NCBI GenBank assembly: GCA_964023205.1
Contig: OZ026837.1
Span: 13,245,479-13,309,478, forward strand
Direction of reading: 5' to 3'
Source of the DNA: Lutraria lutraria
Lineage: Eukaryota; Mollusca; Bivalvia; Venerida; Mactridae
Length of the DNA stretch: 64,000 nucleotides
Shown here: positions 11,001 to 23,500 of the stretch, one piece after another
How positions within the stretch are numbered: the stretch's first letter is position 1
Layout: each line of letters opens with the position of its first letter
Notes under the pieces: generated by a model
The model's input: the letters and a program-made list of their open reading frames with translations, nothing else
Databases searched by the model: none
What the model was told of the DNA's origin: nothing
Translations under genes and position numbers: made by a program

Positions 11001-14000
11001 CTTTTTATTTTGCAAGATGTTATCTTCACTAATTTTTTCCTGACATTTGAATATTAGAAATTATTATATTCAAAACATGTCACCTTGGTTTGAAATTTGT
11101 GATTCTTTGGGGAATAATCAGAACTATAATTGTTAAACCCAAATGATAACGTAACCTTATGTTGTGATATCATTGTCTCGGCAGCACATAATATACAATA
11201 TAGTTTATTTTGAGATGTTAATCTCATTGTTGAAATACTAGATCTAATACCAAGTATGTGACATATTATTATTTAATGCATTGTGTTTGATTAATATTTT
11301 TTGTCTTGTTTCTGTATGGAATTTGATTCTATCTTAATAGGTGTGAGTGTAAATCCGTCCACAAACTTCAAACTCGCAACCTACTTGATGGAACATGGTA
11401 AAATGATGCATGAAAAAACATCAGTAATACAAAATGGTTTCCGTAGCGACCATATCACTATGATGCAAGACTTTGTTGTATCAGATCTTAAGATATTCAG
11501 CATTGTTGGTGCAATCAGGTCTGTGAAGAATCCAATGTACATCATCAAATCATTTTCAGGTAATTATTTCCACAATTTATTGTCAGTTGTGTTCAATATT
11601 AAGCTGTTTGATGATTTCTTGTTCTATGACCAAATTTAAGTCCAAGAAAATGTATAATTTATCTTTGATAATGTGTTTTATTTTACACTCAAATAGGTTA
11701 ATTGTTTATAACTCTGTTAGAATGATAATTTATGTTGAAGTTGAATTTAATAATGATATATAATGCAAATCCATCTCACAAATTTAAGAAGTTTATTTCA
11801 TGAGATTTATTCCATTCCATACTTTATATCTATCCATTAGGCATAGTTACGGATTATAAAGTAACCTCACTCTATTGGTGTCCTCGCTTTACTGGTGTCT
11901 TTTAAGCAATTACCAATGTGTAGTAGCGATCAATGCACACAATTTTTTTTAAGAAAGGAATTTTTGTGTGGATGAATACTAAATTATTAAACTAATTAGT
12001 TTTATAGTTTGAATTACCAAAATAATGTAATTATTACCCATGCTTTCAAAAGCAAAAGAATCCTGCAATATATCCTAATTGTATCAAACTGCAATCGGTA
12101 GACTTATACAATCAGTGGTACTATTTTAAAATGTGAATGTATGGATAAGATACGTCAGGTGATTGCAAGAAAACTTGGTATATCACTCTAGAAACTTTCC
12201 GTTCTAAAAATGAGACTTTCTATTTACAATATTAATGTAAGCAGACACTTTACACAGTTTTACATGTATTTTATTAGATTTTTTTCTTTCAGACTGGAGA
12301 CAACAAAATGGGTCAACTAACTGCTGGCTTCTTCTAGTTGGCTCAAATGTAAGGTGATTTTTCCTAAGGGGTCATTTCAGTAAAGCACATAGATCTGGCA
12401 AGGCTATAAGAGGTCTGTGAAAACGGATTGAATGGTACTTCCCGTCCCACAGCCTTTGTCCCTTTCTTTTGCTGAAAAACACATGTTAAATGTATGACAG
12501 TTTCTTTGTTTAGTTAATGCATGGGCAACAGCTTATACCCTTCTATGATAATATGACAATAGATGTCCATTTTCCTCCACATATGGAGAGCAGTTGCCTG
12601 TTGCTAGTAGAAGGGATAGTTAAAACAGGTTAAAATACTGTCCAGGAAAACTTGTTAGGTGGTGAATTGGCCACTGAAAAATTAGCATTAAAAACAGCAT
12701 TAAACACAAATTAGTTAAATGCTGCAGAATTACAGACTCTGACAAATTTCTACTCTAAGGATATTAATAACTTTCAGAGATTGTTACAGTTCAATTTTAT
12801 TCTTCTTAGTCCTGCTATATAATACACACTCTTACACACATATATCTTGTATTGTTGTTTTTTTCAGTTCAATGACGAGTTCTATAATCAATTTTTGGAA
12901 GAAATTGAAAGGTAATTGTTTGTACATGTAATAGTTTATGGAATATACAAGTTACACTGTCAAGTCTGTGGACAAAGTCCACCTTTGGGAAAGACAAGAT
13001 GTGACCTTTGTTGACAAGTTGCCTTTATTTGGAGGTCTGTTTATTCAGAGGTGGCTGCTAACATAGGTTTGACTGTATCTGGAATGTTTCAGTTGATAAG
13101 ATAATCTTGGATTACTTAATATCACGTAGCAAATCAGTTCCATGCATCAACTAACTGTAAATTCTAAGTCAGTTCATTTAAAGCATCAATGTTAAGTGTG
13201 ACTTTAATTACTCAGTACATGGTTCCTATTCCATGTTGCAGTGCACCAAATGTCTCGGTTGAAACAGAGTCAACAGGAACCAGTTTAGTGCAGCACAAAT
13301 TGTGACTCATATTGCAGTTCTATAAGGAGTTAGGCACAGTAGCCCTGTCAACTTTTGGGTCCACTTGGTAAAGTGATAATGCTTCAAGCATATGATAAGA
13401 TGTATTTTGCTGTATGGTGTCCTTGATCCATTTATTACTGGATCTATGATAATAGCTACATTCATTCACCTTCTCGTAAGTGTTGTTCATTGTCATGTGT
13501 TGTTATTTTGATCCTGGTAGTGATTATAAGCTGTGAAGGCCTAAATTAAGGTAAATATATTTGTTTCTGTATTTACACACTGTTCAACAGAATTGGAATT
13601 GATTTTGTATTTTTCAGTTGTCCAGGTGTTATATACATACCTGGTTTATCCAGCGATATGTCACATGCTGTAATACAGGATAGTTTTGCATTAGTGAACA
13701 CATCTGATAGTGAGGGAATGTCTCTGGCAATACTTGAGGTAGGGTATAAATTTTCACTCTTATTAAGTACACAGTAATAGCAAATTCCTGAGCATCCAAA
13801 TACATCACTTACTCACCTTATGACAATATTCTAGCAATGAAATAAATGAATAAAGAAGGGTGTTTGGTTATAGCAGGTCCCAGTTTCACACACAAAAATA
13901 TTTTTGCTCAGACACAAATTATTTATTAAATTATACATTTCTTTGTTTAATTGCATGCAGTTCAGAATGTGGTATTACATATATACGAATACATGTACAA

Positions 14001-15224
14001 CATAACAGTATAGCAAATTATCAACTTTAAATATATTTTGTTCAGGCAATGGCTTTAAGAACCTTAGTGATTGCTCGAGGTATACCTGGAAATACAGCCA
14101 TTGTTGAAGATGGTAAAACAGGGATCATATTTAACTCACCTGAGGTAATACTTCATTCTAGTAACTAGGTTTTTTTAGAAAGAAAGTAACACTGATAATC
14201 AACTTCTTCCTCTAGGAAAATAAGTTCATTTTCCTCAATAAATCTTATTCCCTATTTGCATTATTATTTTATTTTTATTATTTATTTCAGTATAAAAAGC
14301 ATATAAAACATGGTACATCTATCACAGACATTAGATTGCCAAAAATGAAAATACATGGAAATATTAAATGAATAAGTTTTAAAATATTGTAATTAATATA
14401 AATATCATCAATTTTTACTCTAAAATAAGAAATCAAATTTAATAAATAGTGGTAACCATGATTGTCAACTTTACATACCAAGGATGACACAAAAAAGGGG
14501 AAACCCCTTATTTCCATTGTGGTCCTTAATATATGAATATTCCTCAAATTTGCCTCTTTCCTGTAGTTGTCTGTCTTTTACAGATGCTTAGTGTCCCCTC
14601 TTTTCCTTAAAAAAAATTCATAGTAACACTCATACTTTCTCATCTTTTTGGAAGATTCAACTACATACTTGTTAAACTGCTAGTCATATTGCCAGTCATT
14701 TGATCTTGGTCTTAAGTGAAATCATATTTGGCATGTTAAAGAGAAAAAATATCTGATCTTAACTTGATTTGCTAAGAATGTTTTCAACACTCATAGTGCC
14801 AAACAGCTTTTCAAAGCTTGCTTTTACATTTTATGTAGTAAATGATCATTTATGATGGTAGCACCAATGCATAGCTTGAATCATGTGTATTTTATGTGAT
14901 TAATTGTTTGTGTGATACATTTTTTTCTAATTTCGTTCTATCATTAAATTATCATACATTTACCATATACATAGGGTCATGATATGGTAGGTAATACAGG
15001 ATTACTTGTATGATTTACATTAAATGCAATGTTATTATGTTCACATCTCTCTGTAGGCAAATTTATTTATTTTTCAGGAATTTCTCCAGAAAGTAGAACA
15101 CATTTTAAAGAATCCAGACTCTGTAAGAAATATTACCCAGAATGCTAGTGAATATATTTCCAGCCACCATTGTAAACATAAAGAAGAACTGGCATACATG
15201 AAAATATTAGATAAACTGAGTTAA
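8021..15224 (+). CDS. GLT1D1: GLT1D1-like GT-B glycosyltransferase (11 coding exons)
   Basis: The spliced exons are 8021-8109, 8763-8911, 9354-9459, 10033-10084, 10392-10431, 11341-11559, 12293-12348, 12868-12911, 13618-13738, 14046-14144 and 15078-15224. All introns are GT-AG and phases agree throughout, giving 373 residues (human GLT1D1 is about 346). The start is the first ATG after an in-frame TGA. Key segments are an N-terminal GNT loop (about 21-23), GGTDVN (90-95), VAFS, IPQG (143-146), GAIRSVKNP (202-210), WLLLVGS (230-236), SEGMS with a GT-B E-x7-E pair (E284/E292), GIPGN (304-308) and DGKTGIIF (314-321). It belongs to the glycosyltransferase 1/4 fold family. Donor and acceptor substrates are not established for this family, and it has no signal peptide, so a cytosolic location is likely. 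The exon 7 donor has two options, and I chose 12348|12349 because it keeps frame. Confidence 0.9.
8399..8645 (+). repeat. tRNA-Ser-like SINE in intron 1 of GLT1D1-like gene
   Basis: The head has an A-box-like TGGTCGAGTGG, a long variable-arm spacing and a B box GGGTTCGAGCC, as in tRNA-Ser. The body follows with 'gtctagtactggttctt' and an A-rich tail. A related minus-strand copy lies at about 37683-37800. The tRNA part is diverged and continues into a non-tRNA tail, so it is a SINE. Confidence 0.75.
10537..10725. mobile_element. TA-flanked MITE, CAGTACAACCT family, copy 1
   Basis: Begins TACAGTACAACCTTACC and ends GGCTGTACTGTA, with internal 'ctctgtagaacaacaacctct' subrepeats. The terminus (CAGT..AACCTC flanked by TA) resembles pogo/Tigger-type elements. 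It is about 189 bp and non-autonomous. Other copies are at 15265-15450 and 62777-62954. It lies in an intron of the glycosyltransferase gene. Confidence 0.7.
10753..10985 (+). repeat. tRNA-derived SINE
   Basis: The head has 'gaccgtagttcagtggtccgc' (A-box-like) and a decayed B box near 10800. The body includes 'gttagtactggtaagaattc', shared with the SINE at the window start. It lies between exons 5 and 6 of the glycosyltransferase gene. Confidence 0.6.
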
Positions 15225-15264
15225 GTGCAGATATTTTTCCCAAAAAAAAAATTATATAGGTTGA

Positions 15265-15450
15265 TACAGTGCAACCTCTCCAAAGCAACACCCTTTGGGA
15301 GTAGCAAAATTATGTTGTTGTTGAAAGGTTGTTGCTCTAGAGAGGTTAAATTAATAGTTAAATTGTGCAGTGGAAAGAAAATACGCTGTTGTTGAAAAGA
15401 GGTTGTTGCTCAAGAGAGGGCCACTCTGGGGAGGTTGTACATGTACTGTA
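15265..15450. mobile_element. TA-flanked MITE, CAGTACAACCT family, copy 2
   Basis: Inverted termini tacagtgcaacctctcc and ggggaggttgtac...ctgta. The interior matches the copy at 62777 closely (gttgttgctctagagaggtt). It lies just 3' of the glycosyltransferase stop codon, so it may form part of the 3' UTR. Confidence 0.7.
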
Positions 15451-15936
15451 TTATAATTAAACTCTTTTCAGTGATAGTGTTTTGTCTGTTTAAGGAGACA
15501 TTATACTTGGCAATGTTTCAGAAAGCTAAGAAAGGAATGAGGGAGGGAGGGTGAGAGATAGAAAATGGAGAAGGAAACTTAGGGCTAGATTAAGGGTGAG
15601 AAAAATTGGGGGTTTACAGATTTATAGAACTTATCAGAACAAAAACTTAGTGCTAAGAAGATGATGTCCATGACTATTTGTGTCAAGTATTTGTATTTTG
15701 TTTTAGATGAATCTAGAGTAACTATTTATTGATTTTTTACATGTTTATATTTTATAAACAAATGTTGTAATTCCATCATTAATATCATCCTGAAATGATC
15801 ATCAGCCAAATATTGTGATCAATTGATAATTTATATTTTATTCTAATTTTTTATATAATAATTATTTATACATTTATTCTCCTCACCGATTCATTTTTTT
15901 GTTATTGTTATTGGTTGTAATGTTCATGCTGTCACA
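15451..15936. other. 3' flank of glycosyltransferase gene
   Basis: AT-rich sequence, probably 3' UTR and intergenic. No gene is recognised. Confidence 0.4.
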
Positions 15937-16350
15937 TTCTTAGTAATGTTGTAGAACTATATTTAATGATGTCATATTGTAAGTAATGTTGTAGAACTAT
16001 ATTTTATGATGTCATATTGTTAGTAATGTTGTTGAACTATATTTAATGATGTCATATTGTTAGTAGTATTGTAGAACTATATTTTATGATGTCATATTGT
16101 AAGTAATGTTGTAGAACTATATTTTATGATGTCATATTGTTAGTAATGTTGTTGAACTATATTTTATGATGTCATATTGTAAGTAATGTTGTAGAACTAT
16201 ATTTTATGATGTCATATTGTTAGTAATGTTGTAGAACTATAGTCAATGATGTCACATTGCGAGTAATGTTGTTGAACTATATTTAATGATGCCATATTGT
16301 TAGTAATGTTGTAGAATTATAGCTAATGATGCTACATTGTTAGTAATGTG
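15937..16350. repeat. 40-bp minisatellite, about 10 copies
   Basis: The unit is about 40 bp: tagtaatgttgtagaactat followed by atttaatgatgtcatattgt. Copies alternate between attta/atttta and gtaga/gttga, and the last two are diverged. It is non-coding. Confidence 0.92.
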
Positions 16351-16583
16351 TAATTCTATTTAATCTGTAGACAAAATAGGATATTAAGTGGAAAGCAGAC
16401 CTTTATGCCTAGTCAAATTACAAACTGAGAAGTGTTTAGCACTAGTTATATATTGACTGAACTATTTTGTGATATTGTACTTTTTATATATATTTTATGA
16501 ACAGCTAATCAAAACTTTTTTTGTGATATGGCAACTACTCAAAAGATAGGTATTGATAAAACTGTTGTTATTCTGTATGTATC

Positions 16584-16781
16584 CAAAGAGTTAAGGACTT
16601 ATATCATGTCGGTCCCTGGCCAATCTTTACAGTGATTGCTGCAGCATTTTTGAACGGTTATAATTTTACCCGTTTAAAAACATTGCTTGCTTTTCCTGTA
16701 GATTGGCCAGTTTTTGAGGTAACAAAATTAATTTATACCTGTTTCATTACGTTGTAGGTGCGCAAACGATATAAGTCCTTG
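16584..16781. mobile_element. MITE with CAAGGACTTATAT-type ends and 7-bp TSD
   Basis: The left end reads aaggacttatatc and the right end gatataagtccttg. The flanking direct repeat atgtatc is at 16577-16583 and 16782-16788. The left terminus has a small insertion (caaagagtt before aaggac). A second inner inverted pair (ggccaatctttacag and tgtagattggcc) is present. The ends match the 36-bp palindrome at 41794-41829. Confidence 0.65.
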
Positions 16782-16904
16782 ATGTATCCAAATCCTGTCA
16801 GATTTACGTTGTATACGACTTATTCAGCATTGTTTAAAAATTATGTTACTTTAACCTAATGTTTCCTATATAACGGCCCACTAACCCTTTTGCTGACAAT
16901 TGAA

Positions 16905-17137
16905 CAGGTATACCTGTCTGCACAAAGCTGAGCATATTTGCGTACATTTTGAGTTTACCTGTCTTCACAAATCTCCACATATTTGCCTATGTGTTTGGTA
17001 TTCCTGTCTTCACAAATCTCCACATATTTGCCTATGTGTTGGGTTTACCTATCTTCCAAAATCTCCACATGTTTGCCCATATGTTGGGTTTACCTGTCTT
17101 CACAAATCTCCACATATTTGCCTATGTGAAGGGTATA
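16905..17137. repeat. 45-bp minisatellite, 5 copies
   Basis: The unit centres on cttcacaaatctccacatat and repeats every 45 bp. Being a multiple of three, it keeps two plus-strand frames open (15-residue periodic peptides). Both are read as satellite by-products since no exon signals surround them. Confidence 0.9.
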
Positions 17138-17440
17138 CCCATTTGGGAACTGGTTAAAAGTTTTAAATAAGCTCACATTTCTTTTAAATTCCTTGGCTAG
17201 ACTGTGTGCAATGTAGGCAATATGTGTCTGGCAGTGTAAGGGATTACTGCTCGCAATATTGTTATGCATTAAGTATTAGATTGTCTTTATCACTTGGTTA
17301 TTTTCTTATTTCTTTTTCATGACTCAGACTCTCAGGAATGGTATATTGTACAACAAGAACCATCAAGTATCAATTAGTATCATATGATCTTTAAATACAT
17401 TTTGATTAGGTTAAAGCCTGTTTGATTGTGACATGTAAAT

Positions 17441-17518
17441 GTGATATTCGGTGGCATAATACTAAATTTAACAGAACTTTCGCCTCGCTCAGTATGGCAT
17501 TATGCCGGTGAATACCAC
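17441..17518. mobile_element. Short MITE-like inverted repeat
   Basis: The left arm gtgatattcggtggcataat pairs imperfectly (16 of 20) with the right arm attatgccggtgaataccac. The central segment is only about 38 bp. No TSD was confirmed. Confidence 0.45.
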
Positions 17519-20500
17519 AATATATTCAATGGCTCTCTATTCAATAACTATTAATCATAACCATTGATAAGCGTCGTTTAGCTAAGAAAATTTAAGTTTG
17601 AGGAGTGAGTTAAAATCATGTTGTGTGCCATCCAGTTTCAGTTATTAAATCAAAGTACATCAAGTATTGATAGTGCTGATTGATTGTTTTCTTTTCTCTG
17701 CCTTTTAAGAAATGAGCTTGACAAAGTTGCTAAGTTATATATGTGGACTTTTATTTTCAGTATTATTACTTTATCTACGGTTTTGGTTTATTTTGGTTCC
17801 TTTTTTACTCAGATATCCAAATAAAGTCAGAAACCAGTAACTGCTGTGAGTTTGAAAGAAAACAAGCATATACTCAAATATCCTCAAATGTCTAATTTAG
17901 TACATGTATCAAGAAGTTACCATTGCATAAAGGCACTTACCCCTATTTATGTAGTAACACTGAAAATATTGGTGGTTACTAAGCAATTTTGTTAAACATA
18001 TGTGCAAGTCTTACAATGAAACATTATTTGAGTGACCCTGTTATGTGTGAAAAAAGAATCTGTATAGTTCAATATTTAATATTAAACAAAGAGTTATTTT
18101 TTTGCACAGTTCAAAGGATTGTTTACTTTGTGTTGTATTGTATTTTTTCTGATCCATCAAATAATCAATGCTCATCTTACCATTTACACCATACTGGTAT
18201 TTTCAGGATTTTTTCACTGCATGTTGTCTTTATCTAATGCACCACTTCAGCTGGTCTGACCATTTTTTGTGCTTATTTCTTTTTTTCCCAAGTCCTGTGT
18301 TTACAGCCAGGTTGATGGTTATTTTGTGTGAATAAAAATGATCAGCTGTGTTTAAGTGTTGTTATATTTAATAACCAAAGCTAAAAGTTAATGAAAATAA
18401 GATTTCTGTTTGTCTGTTGTTTTATTGAGCATGTCAAATAGATGTGATTTTTTCATTCAAAATCTGTATACAGTAAAACTGTTTATAGTGCTTAAAGTAA
18501 CACTTTACTCATTGGCATTGCTACATGTATTGTGCTTACTGCTATAGTCAGTATGCATAGTGGCACCTTCACCACGCTTGTTGACAATGATAACATGCTT
18601 GCTGGAAGTTACAACTTGTATGCTGTTTAGACCCTGATATCTATATTATAATTTCACTTGGTTGAATGACAGTGCAGTGTAGAGTAATAGAATATTTCAA
18701 CATGATTTAACGGTATATAAGCATCGATATTTCAACATTGTGCAGATACAATGCTCCCAGAACAGTTGCACTATGTGACCATACAATATAAAAATGCAAT
18801 CAGCCACTAACCAACTTAAAAGAAAAACATGTGTTAACTGCAAAACTGTACGTCTAGTCTAGTCACACTTTGATACCAGGGAGCGCACGTTCGTAATTTT
18901 CACGAAAGATTACGGATATCTCCGGCATATGACGGCCTTTAACTAGCTGCTGCCTAAACCCATTTCCCATCAGTTGTCTCCCTTTGGTTCAATTACTCCA
19001 TTTATACAGCAAGTTTGATCGCTGCTACGAAATCAGCTGAACTGGTAAATTTGATATAACTTTCAAGCTTTACAAATTTAGCTTTTGATTTGAACCATTT
19101 TACAGGTAACATTTTTATTATATTGTAAGAAAGACATCGCCTTTAATTTTTTCTCGATGTCTCTTCTACTAGAGTAGAGACTTGCGGCCTCGTTGTGTTT
19201 TGTTTGTAAATATGTTTATTGGACATAGTATACTGTCGGAAATGCTAAGGATTGAGCCATTATGTTCTAGTCAATTGCAATCATTGTCTGTTTGTCCAGG
19301 TAGCGCACTACCGTGTTTGATTCCCGGCCCGTGCGTGAGTTTGGTTTGTTGTCAACAAGTCGGTTACCCCTACATTACAAGTCCACACTCTCGCGTAGCA
19401 CCATGACAACGTGAGTGGTTAATATAATATTGTAATATAACTTGTTTAACAATTTACGCTGTATGTATGTACATTTGTATATATGATGATATCACAATAA
19501 CACATTTTATTTTCTATTATTAAGTTTTTTTTCACTATATTTATACGAACATTCTGAAAGCAATACAGTTGGATACGTTGTTCAAAATACATATTTAGAT
19601 TCTGCTTACTGACAAAATTAATATCGGCTCTATGAATTGGTCGATCAATGATGTATCAATAAAACAGAAATAAAGAATGATGCGACCATAAGGCTGACAA
19701 CTATTATGATATGATTAAATAAGGCGTGACATGAAAATATTGAAAACAAAACAAATACTTGTATGTTAAAATTATCTGAAAGTAATTCCTTACATTTTCT
19801 ATAAGAACAGCCGGCATCGAACACTTCAAAACTGCAATGAAAACATGCACCTATAATATTACTGACCTAAATACATTGAGAAATGTCTAGCAAGAAATGC
19901 CTTTAGAAAGAAGATACGTTGATGTAATAAAACTCTGTTTCTATTGAAATCCTACATTGCCGTTATAGTACCGTATGAACACCACTCATCAGCTATTAGT
20001 AGCAGTCTAATTAGGTCACGCATTAAAATGTTGATATTAGCTAGGTCAGCTAAATGAATAACGCATTTAGTCATATCTTCTGTATATTAATTCAAATAAA
20101 TGTAAAATGTTTGTCAAGAACGGTTTATGACTTTATTTCGACCGCATAAGAAAACATATTCGTACATTTGTATCCACACATTTTACAACCACAAGAAGTA
20201 CACATTAAACAATAGCAGACTCGCTATAAGTTGGAGTGGTCTTAATTTTTGTACGGTAGTAGATTTCACCCAATGTAAGGAAGCGTTTTTTTTCTGAATC
20301 ATCAAATAGAATGAGGAATTAATACGCCATACAAAGAAATGTAGGTCAAACGCGAAAAATATATCTTGCAAATTACGGTGATTATTGCATATACACTAGA
20401 CATACATTACAAAAACACCACTGTGCATTGCGTAGGATGATATTTATCACTTAGAATCGTGAGATGCAGATCACTTGGTACCAAAAAATAAACATCCTGA

Positions 20501-20561
20501 AGTAAGCACATCTCGCCAGAATTTCTAGGAAACACATTATCTATAATCACGTGCTAGTTAC
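17519..20561. other. Intergenic region upstream of C1q gene
   Basis: AT-rich, with CpG-containing stretches near 18880-18960 and 19180-19400. A decayed B-box-like sequence (gtttgattcccggcc near 19314) hints at another SINE remnant. Open frames are under 85 residues and featureless. The C1q promoter must lie in or before this segment, but no TATA box is evident. Confidence 0.4.
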
Positions 20562-23500
20562 ATGGAATTTAGTGATATCATCAAGTCGAAACAGTCTTGT
20601 TTATTACACAGAGGAGAGGATAGTTCTAAAACTGCGCATGTAATTTTCATCTGGTTTAAACTCATTTTAAACTTGTTTATAGTGTTACTTTTGACAATGA
20701 TTTTATTAGGTGTTTACCTTCATGTCTTGATGGTTTTGTGTATTAGTTTAGGAGCACATGGAGAATTGACAGCTGATCTTGTATTTTCTATGTTAAATAA
20801 TCGATTGAAAAGTTTGGAAATTGTTACATTTTCATTGGAAATTGGTGTTAAACGCATCAACGAGCGTCTCGACAATATTGAAATATCAAGTGATACCCAT
20901 ACCCAGTTGCAAGTAAACGATAACAATGTTGCTGAATCGAGAGAAAAAAACGCGAAATCTGATTCAAAGAATATGAACCTTAAAATGATGAAAGCTTTAG
21001 CGTCAGAGAAAATGGTAATTCGTAATGCTTTATCGGAATACGAAGGAAAGTTTACCGAATTTCAGAAAACCGTAAAAGATCAAATGGATAAAATGAATAA
21101 CACATTTGAAGCTTCCAGTGTACATTTGGAGAAAAAAATCAAGGAAAATAAAGCAGACATGAACGGTTCGATATACCAATTAACGGTGGACTCAGAAACA
21201 AAGTTGCAAGACGCAATATCGCAGTTTAAGGTTAATGTTTCAATAGAACACGAAGCGGTTGTATCTAAAATCAACGAGAATAAGAAATCTATCGCAGACA
21301 TCGAAGACAATAACAGTAAGATTTATTTTTCATTTCTTTTAAATTACTGTATAATTCATAAAAAAACTAAATTACAGACAATATAGACGAATTACCATTA
21401 CACATGCGAAAAAGATATTAAATATTTTGTCAATTTCCTAAGTGAATTTTGGTAATTTATCCTCATATCTGCATGAGGCATTCAAAGGTGTATTAAATCC
21501 ACCAGAGTAACGTAAAATCATTAATGTTTTACTAAATAACTTCGCACAAATGTTCATCATGATGTCGTGCCTAAGATCTATGTGTGTAGCTCAAAGGTCA
21601 TGGTCACACAATAAGGTAATACATTATGTACAAAAATGGTATAAAAAAGCTTGTCCATCATAATACATCATGTTACCCAGGATCAAACACTAGTTCGACA
21701 AGCTAGTTGTCCGTAGAGCTTGATCTAAAAAGTATATACTGAAAACTACATACATCCGAATAAAAGCTCAACATGTTAGATCTATCTACGAATGAGTCGT
21801 ATGTATGTTATCATAATAATAATATGTATGTAGTTATGTGCATTTTGTATGTTTAAATGTAATTAATGTATGCAATTAATGCATGTATGTAATTGACGTA
21901 TGTATATGATGTATGTAATTGTGTAATTATGTATGTAGTTGCGTACGTATATATGTATGTTACCATTGCTTATGTATTGTACATATGCTATGTATATGGT
22001 GGCTGATTTATGCCATGTCGTATTTTCGCTTTTTCGCCACAACAAAGCGAAAATGCGAAAAAGCGAAAATACGACAAAGTCAACTTTGTCGTATCTTTGC
22101 ATTGTTGCATTTTTGCATTGTCGTGGCGAAAAAGCGAAATTACGACAGATGAAGGGCGACAATACGACACCAAAAATGTGTCGTGTTTTCGCCTTACATC
22201 TGTCGTATCTTTGCTTTTTCGTGGCGAAAATGTAACAATGCAATAACACGACAAAGTCGACTTTATCGCATTTTCGCATTGTTGCATTTTCGCGTTCCGG
22301 TTGTACAAGCGCATGCGCACCAACTTGAATAAGGTTTATGTAAACTACCTGCGCATGCGTAACCGGAACGCAAAGATGCGAAAATGCAACAATGCGACAA
22401 TGCGAAGTCGACTTTGTCGTGTTTTCGCATTGTTACATTTTCGCCACGAAAAAGCAAAGATACGACAGATGTTAGGCGAAAACACGACATATCTTTGGTG
22501 TCGTATTGTCGCCCTTCATTTGTCGTATTTTCGCTTTTTCGCCACGACAATGCGAAAATGCAACAATGCAAAGATACGACAATGTTGACTTTGTCGTATT
22601 TTCGCTTTTTCGCATTTTCGCTTTGTTGTGGCGAAAAAGCGAAAATACGACATGGCATAAATCAGCCACCATATATGTAGCCTAATGGGTCAATTGACCT
22701 TGACAACAACAATTATATAGAAACATTTTATATTGATATTGTGATCACGGGGTCATCTTTGACCAGATTCACAAGTTTATGTATTGTTAAATAATTGATG
22801 TTCTGAATAAATCTCGAAATCTTGATTCCTATTGGTGTTCACTATATATTTATATGTATACAATCATTCATAATAAACATATAATCTGTTTCAGTCGGGC
22901 AATCAAACAGGATTGATAAAATGGACAGTCGTGTTTCTTCACTAAATAGTAAGTATTCTAGGAGGTTACATATATTTCATACATATTCTAGGAGGTTACA
23001 TATATTTCATACATATTCTAGGAGGTTACATATATTTCATACATATTCTAGGAGGTTACATAAATTTCATACATATTCTAGGAGGTTACATATTTTTTGG
23101 CATGGGTTTCAGGAAAAAAGTTGAACCAAAAAAGCAAAGATTAGATGACACGAAACAAGAATTGCAATCGATTAAATAAAATATAAAAAATATTTTATGA
23201 ATATGTTACTAAAATGTATTAAAACCAAACATATACTAAATTGGCCGATAATTAGCCTGATATTATACATTGTACATCTAAAAAGAGACCGGTCCAGGTA
23301 ACACTATCGTAGTGGTTGTGGGAAGATGGCGATCTTTAATAGTCGACATTGCCTTTATAGTTTAAATCTGCTAATTTAGAAAATAATCATAATCAAAATT
23401 GTCATCATTGCATAAATATGCTAATCTAAATACCATGAACAAAATTGTCTTTATAGTATACAAATGCTAAGTTGAATTATGGTCAAAACTAGTGTATGGT

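Noticed and set aside
16900..17170. Two overlapping repeat peptides
   Set aside because: Same effect of a 45-bp period; two different frames are open at once over the same DNA.
20183..20371. Minus-strand 62-residue frame upstream of C1q gene
   Set aside because: No homology, splice context or composition supporting coding.
21863..22680. Several 66-138 residue open frames on both strands
   Set aside because: Mirror images created by the giant inverted repeat.
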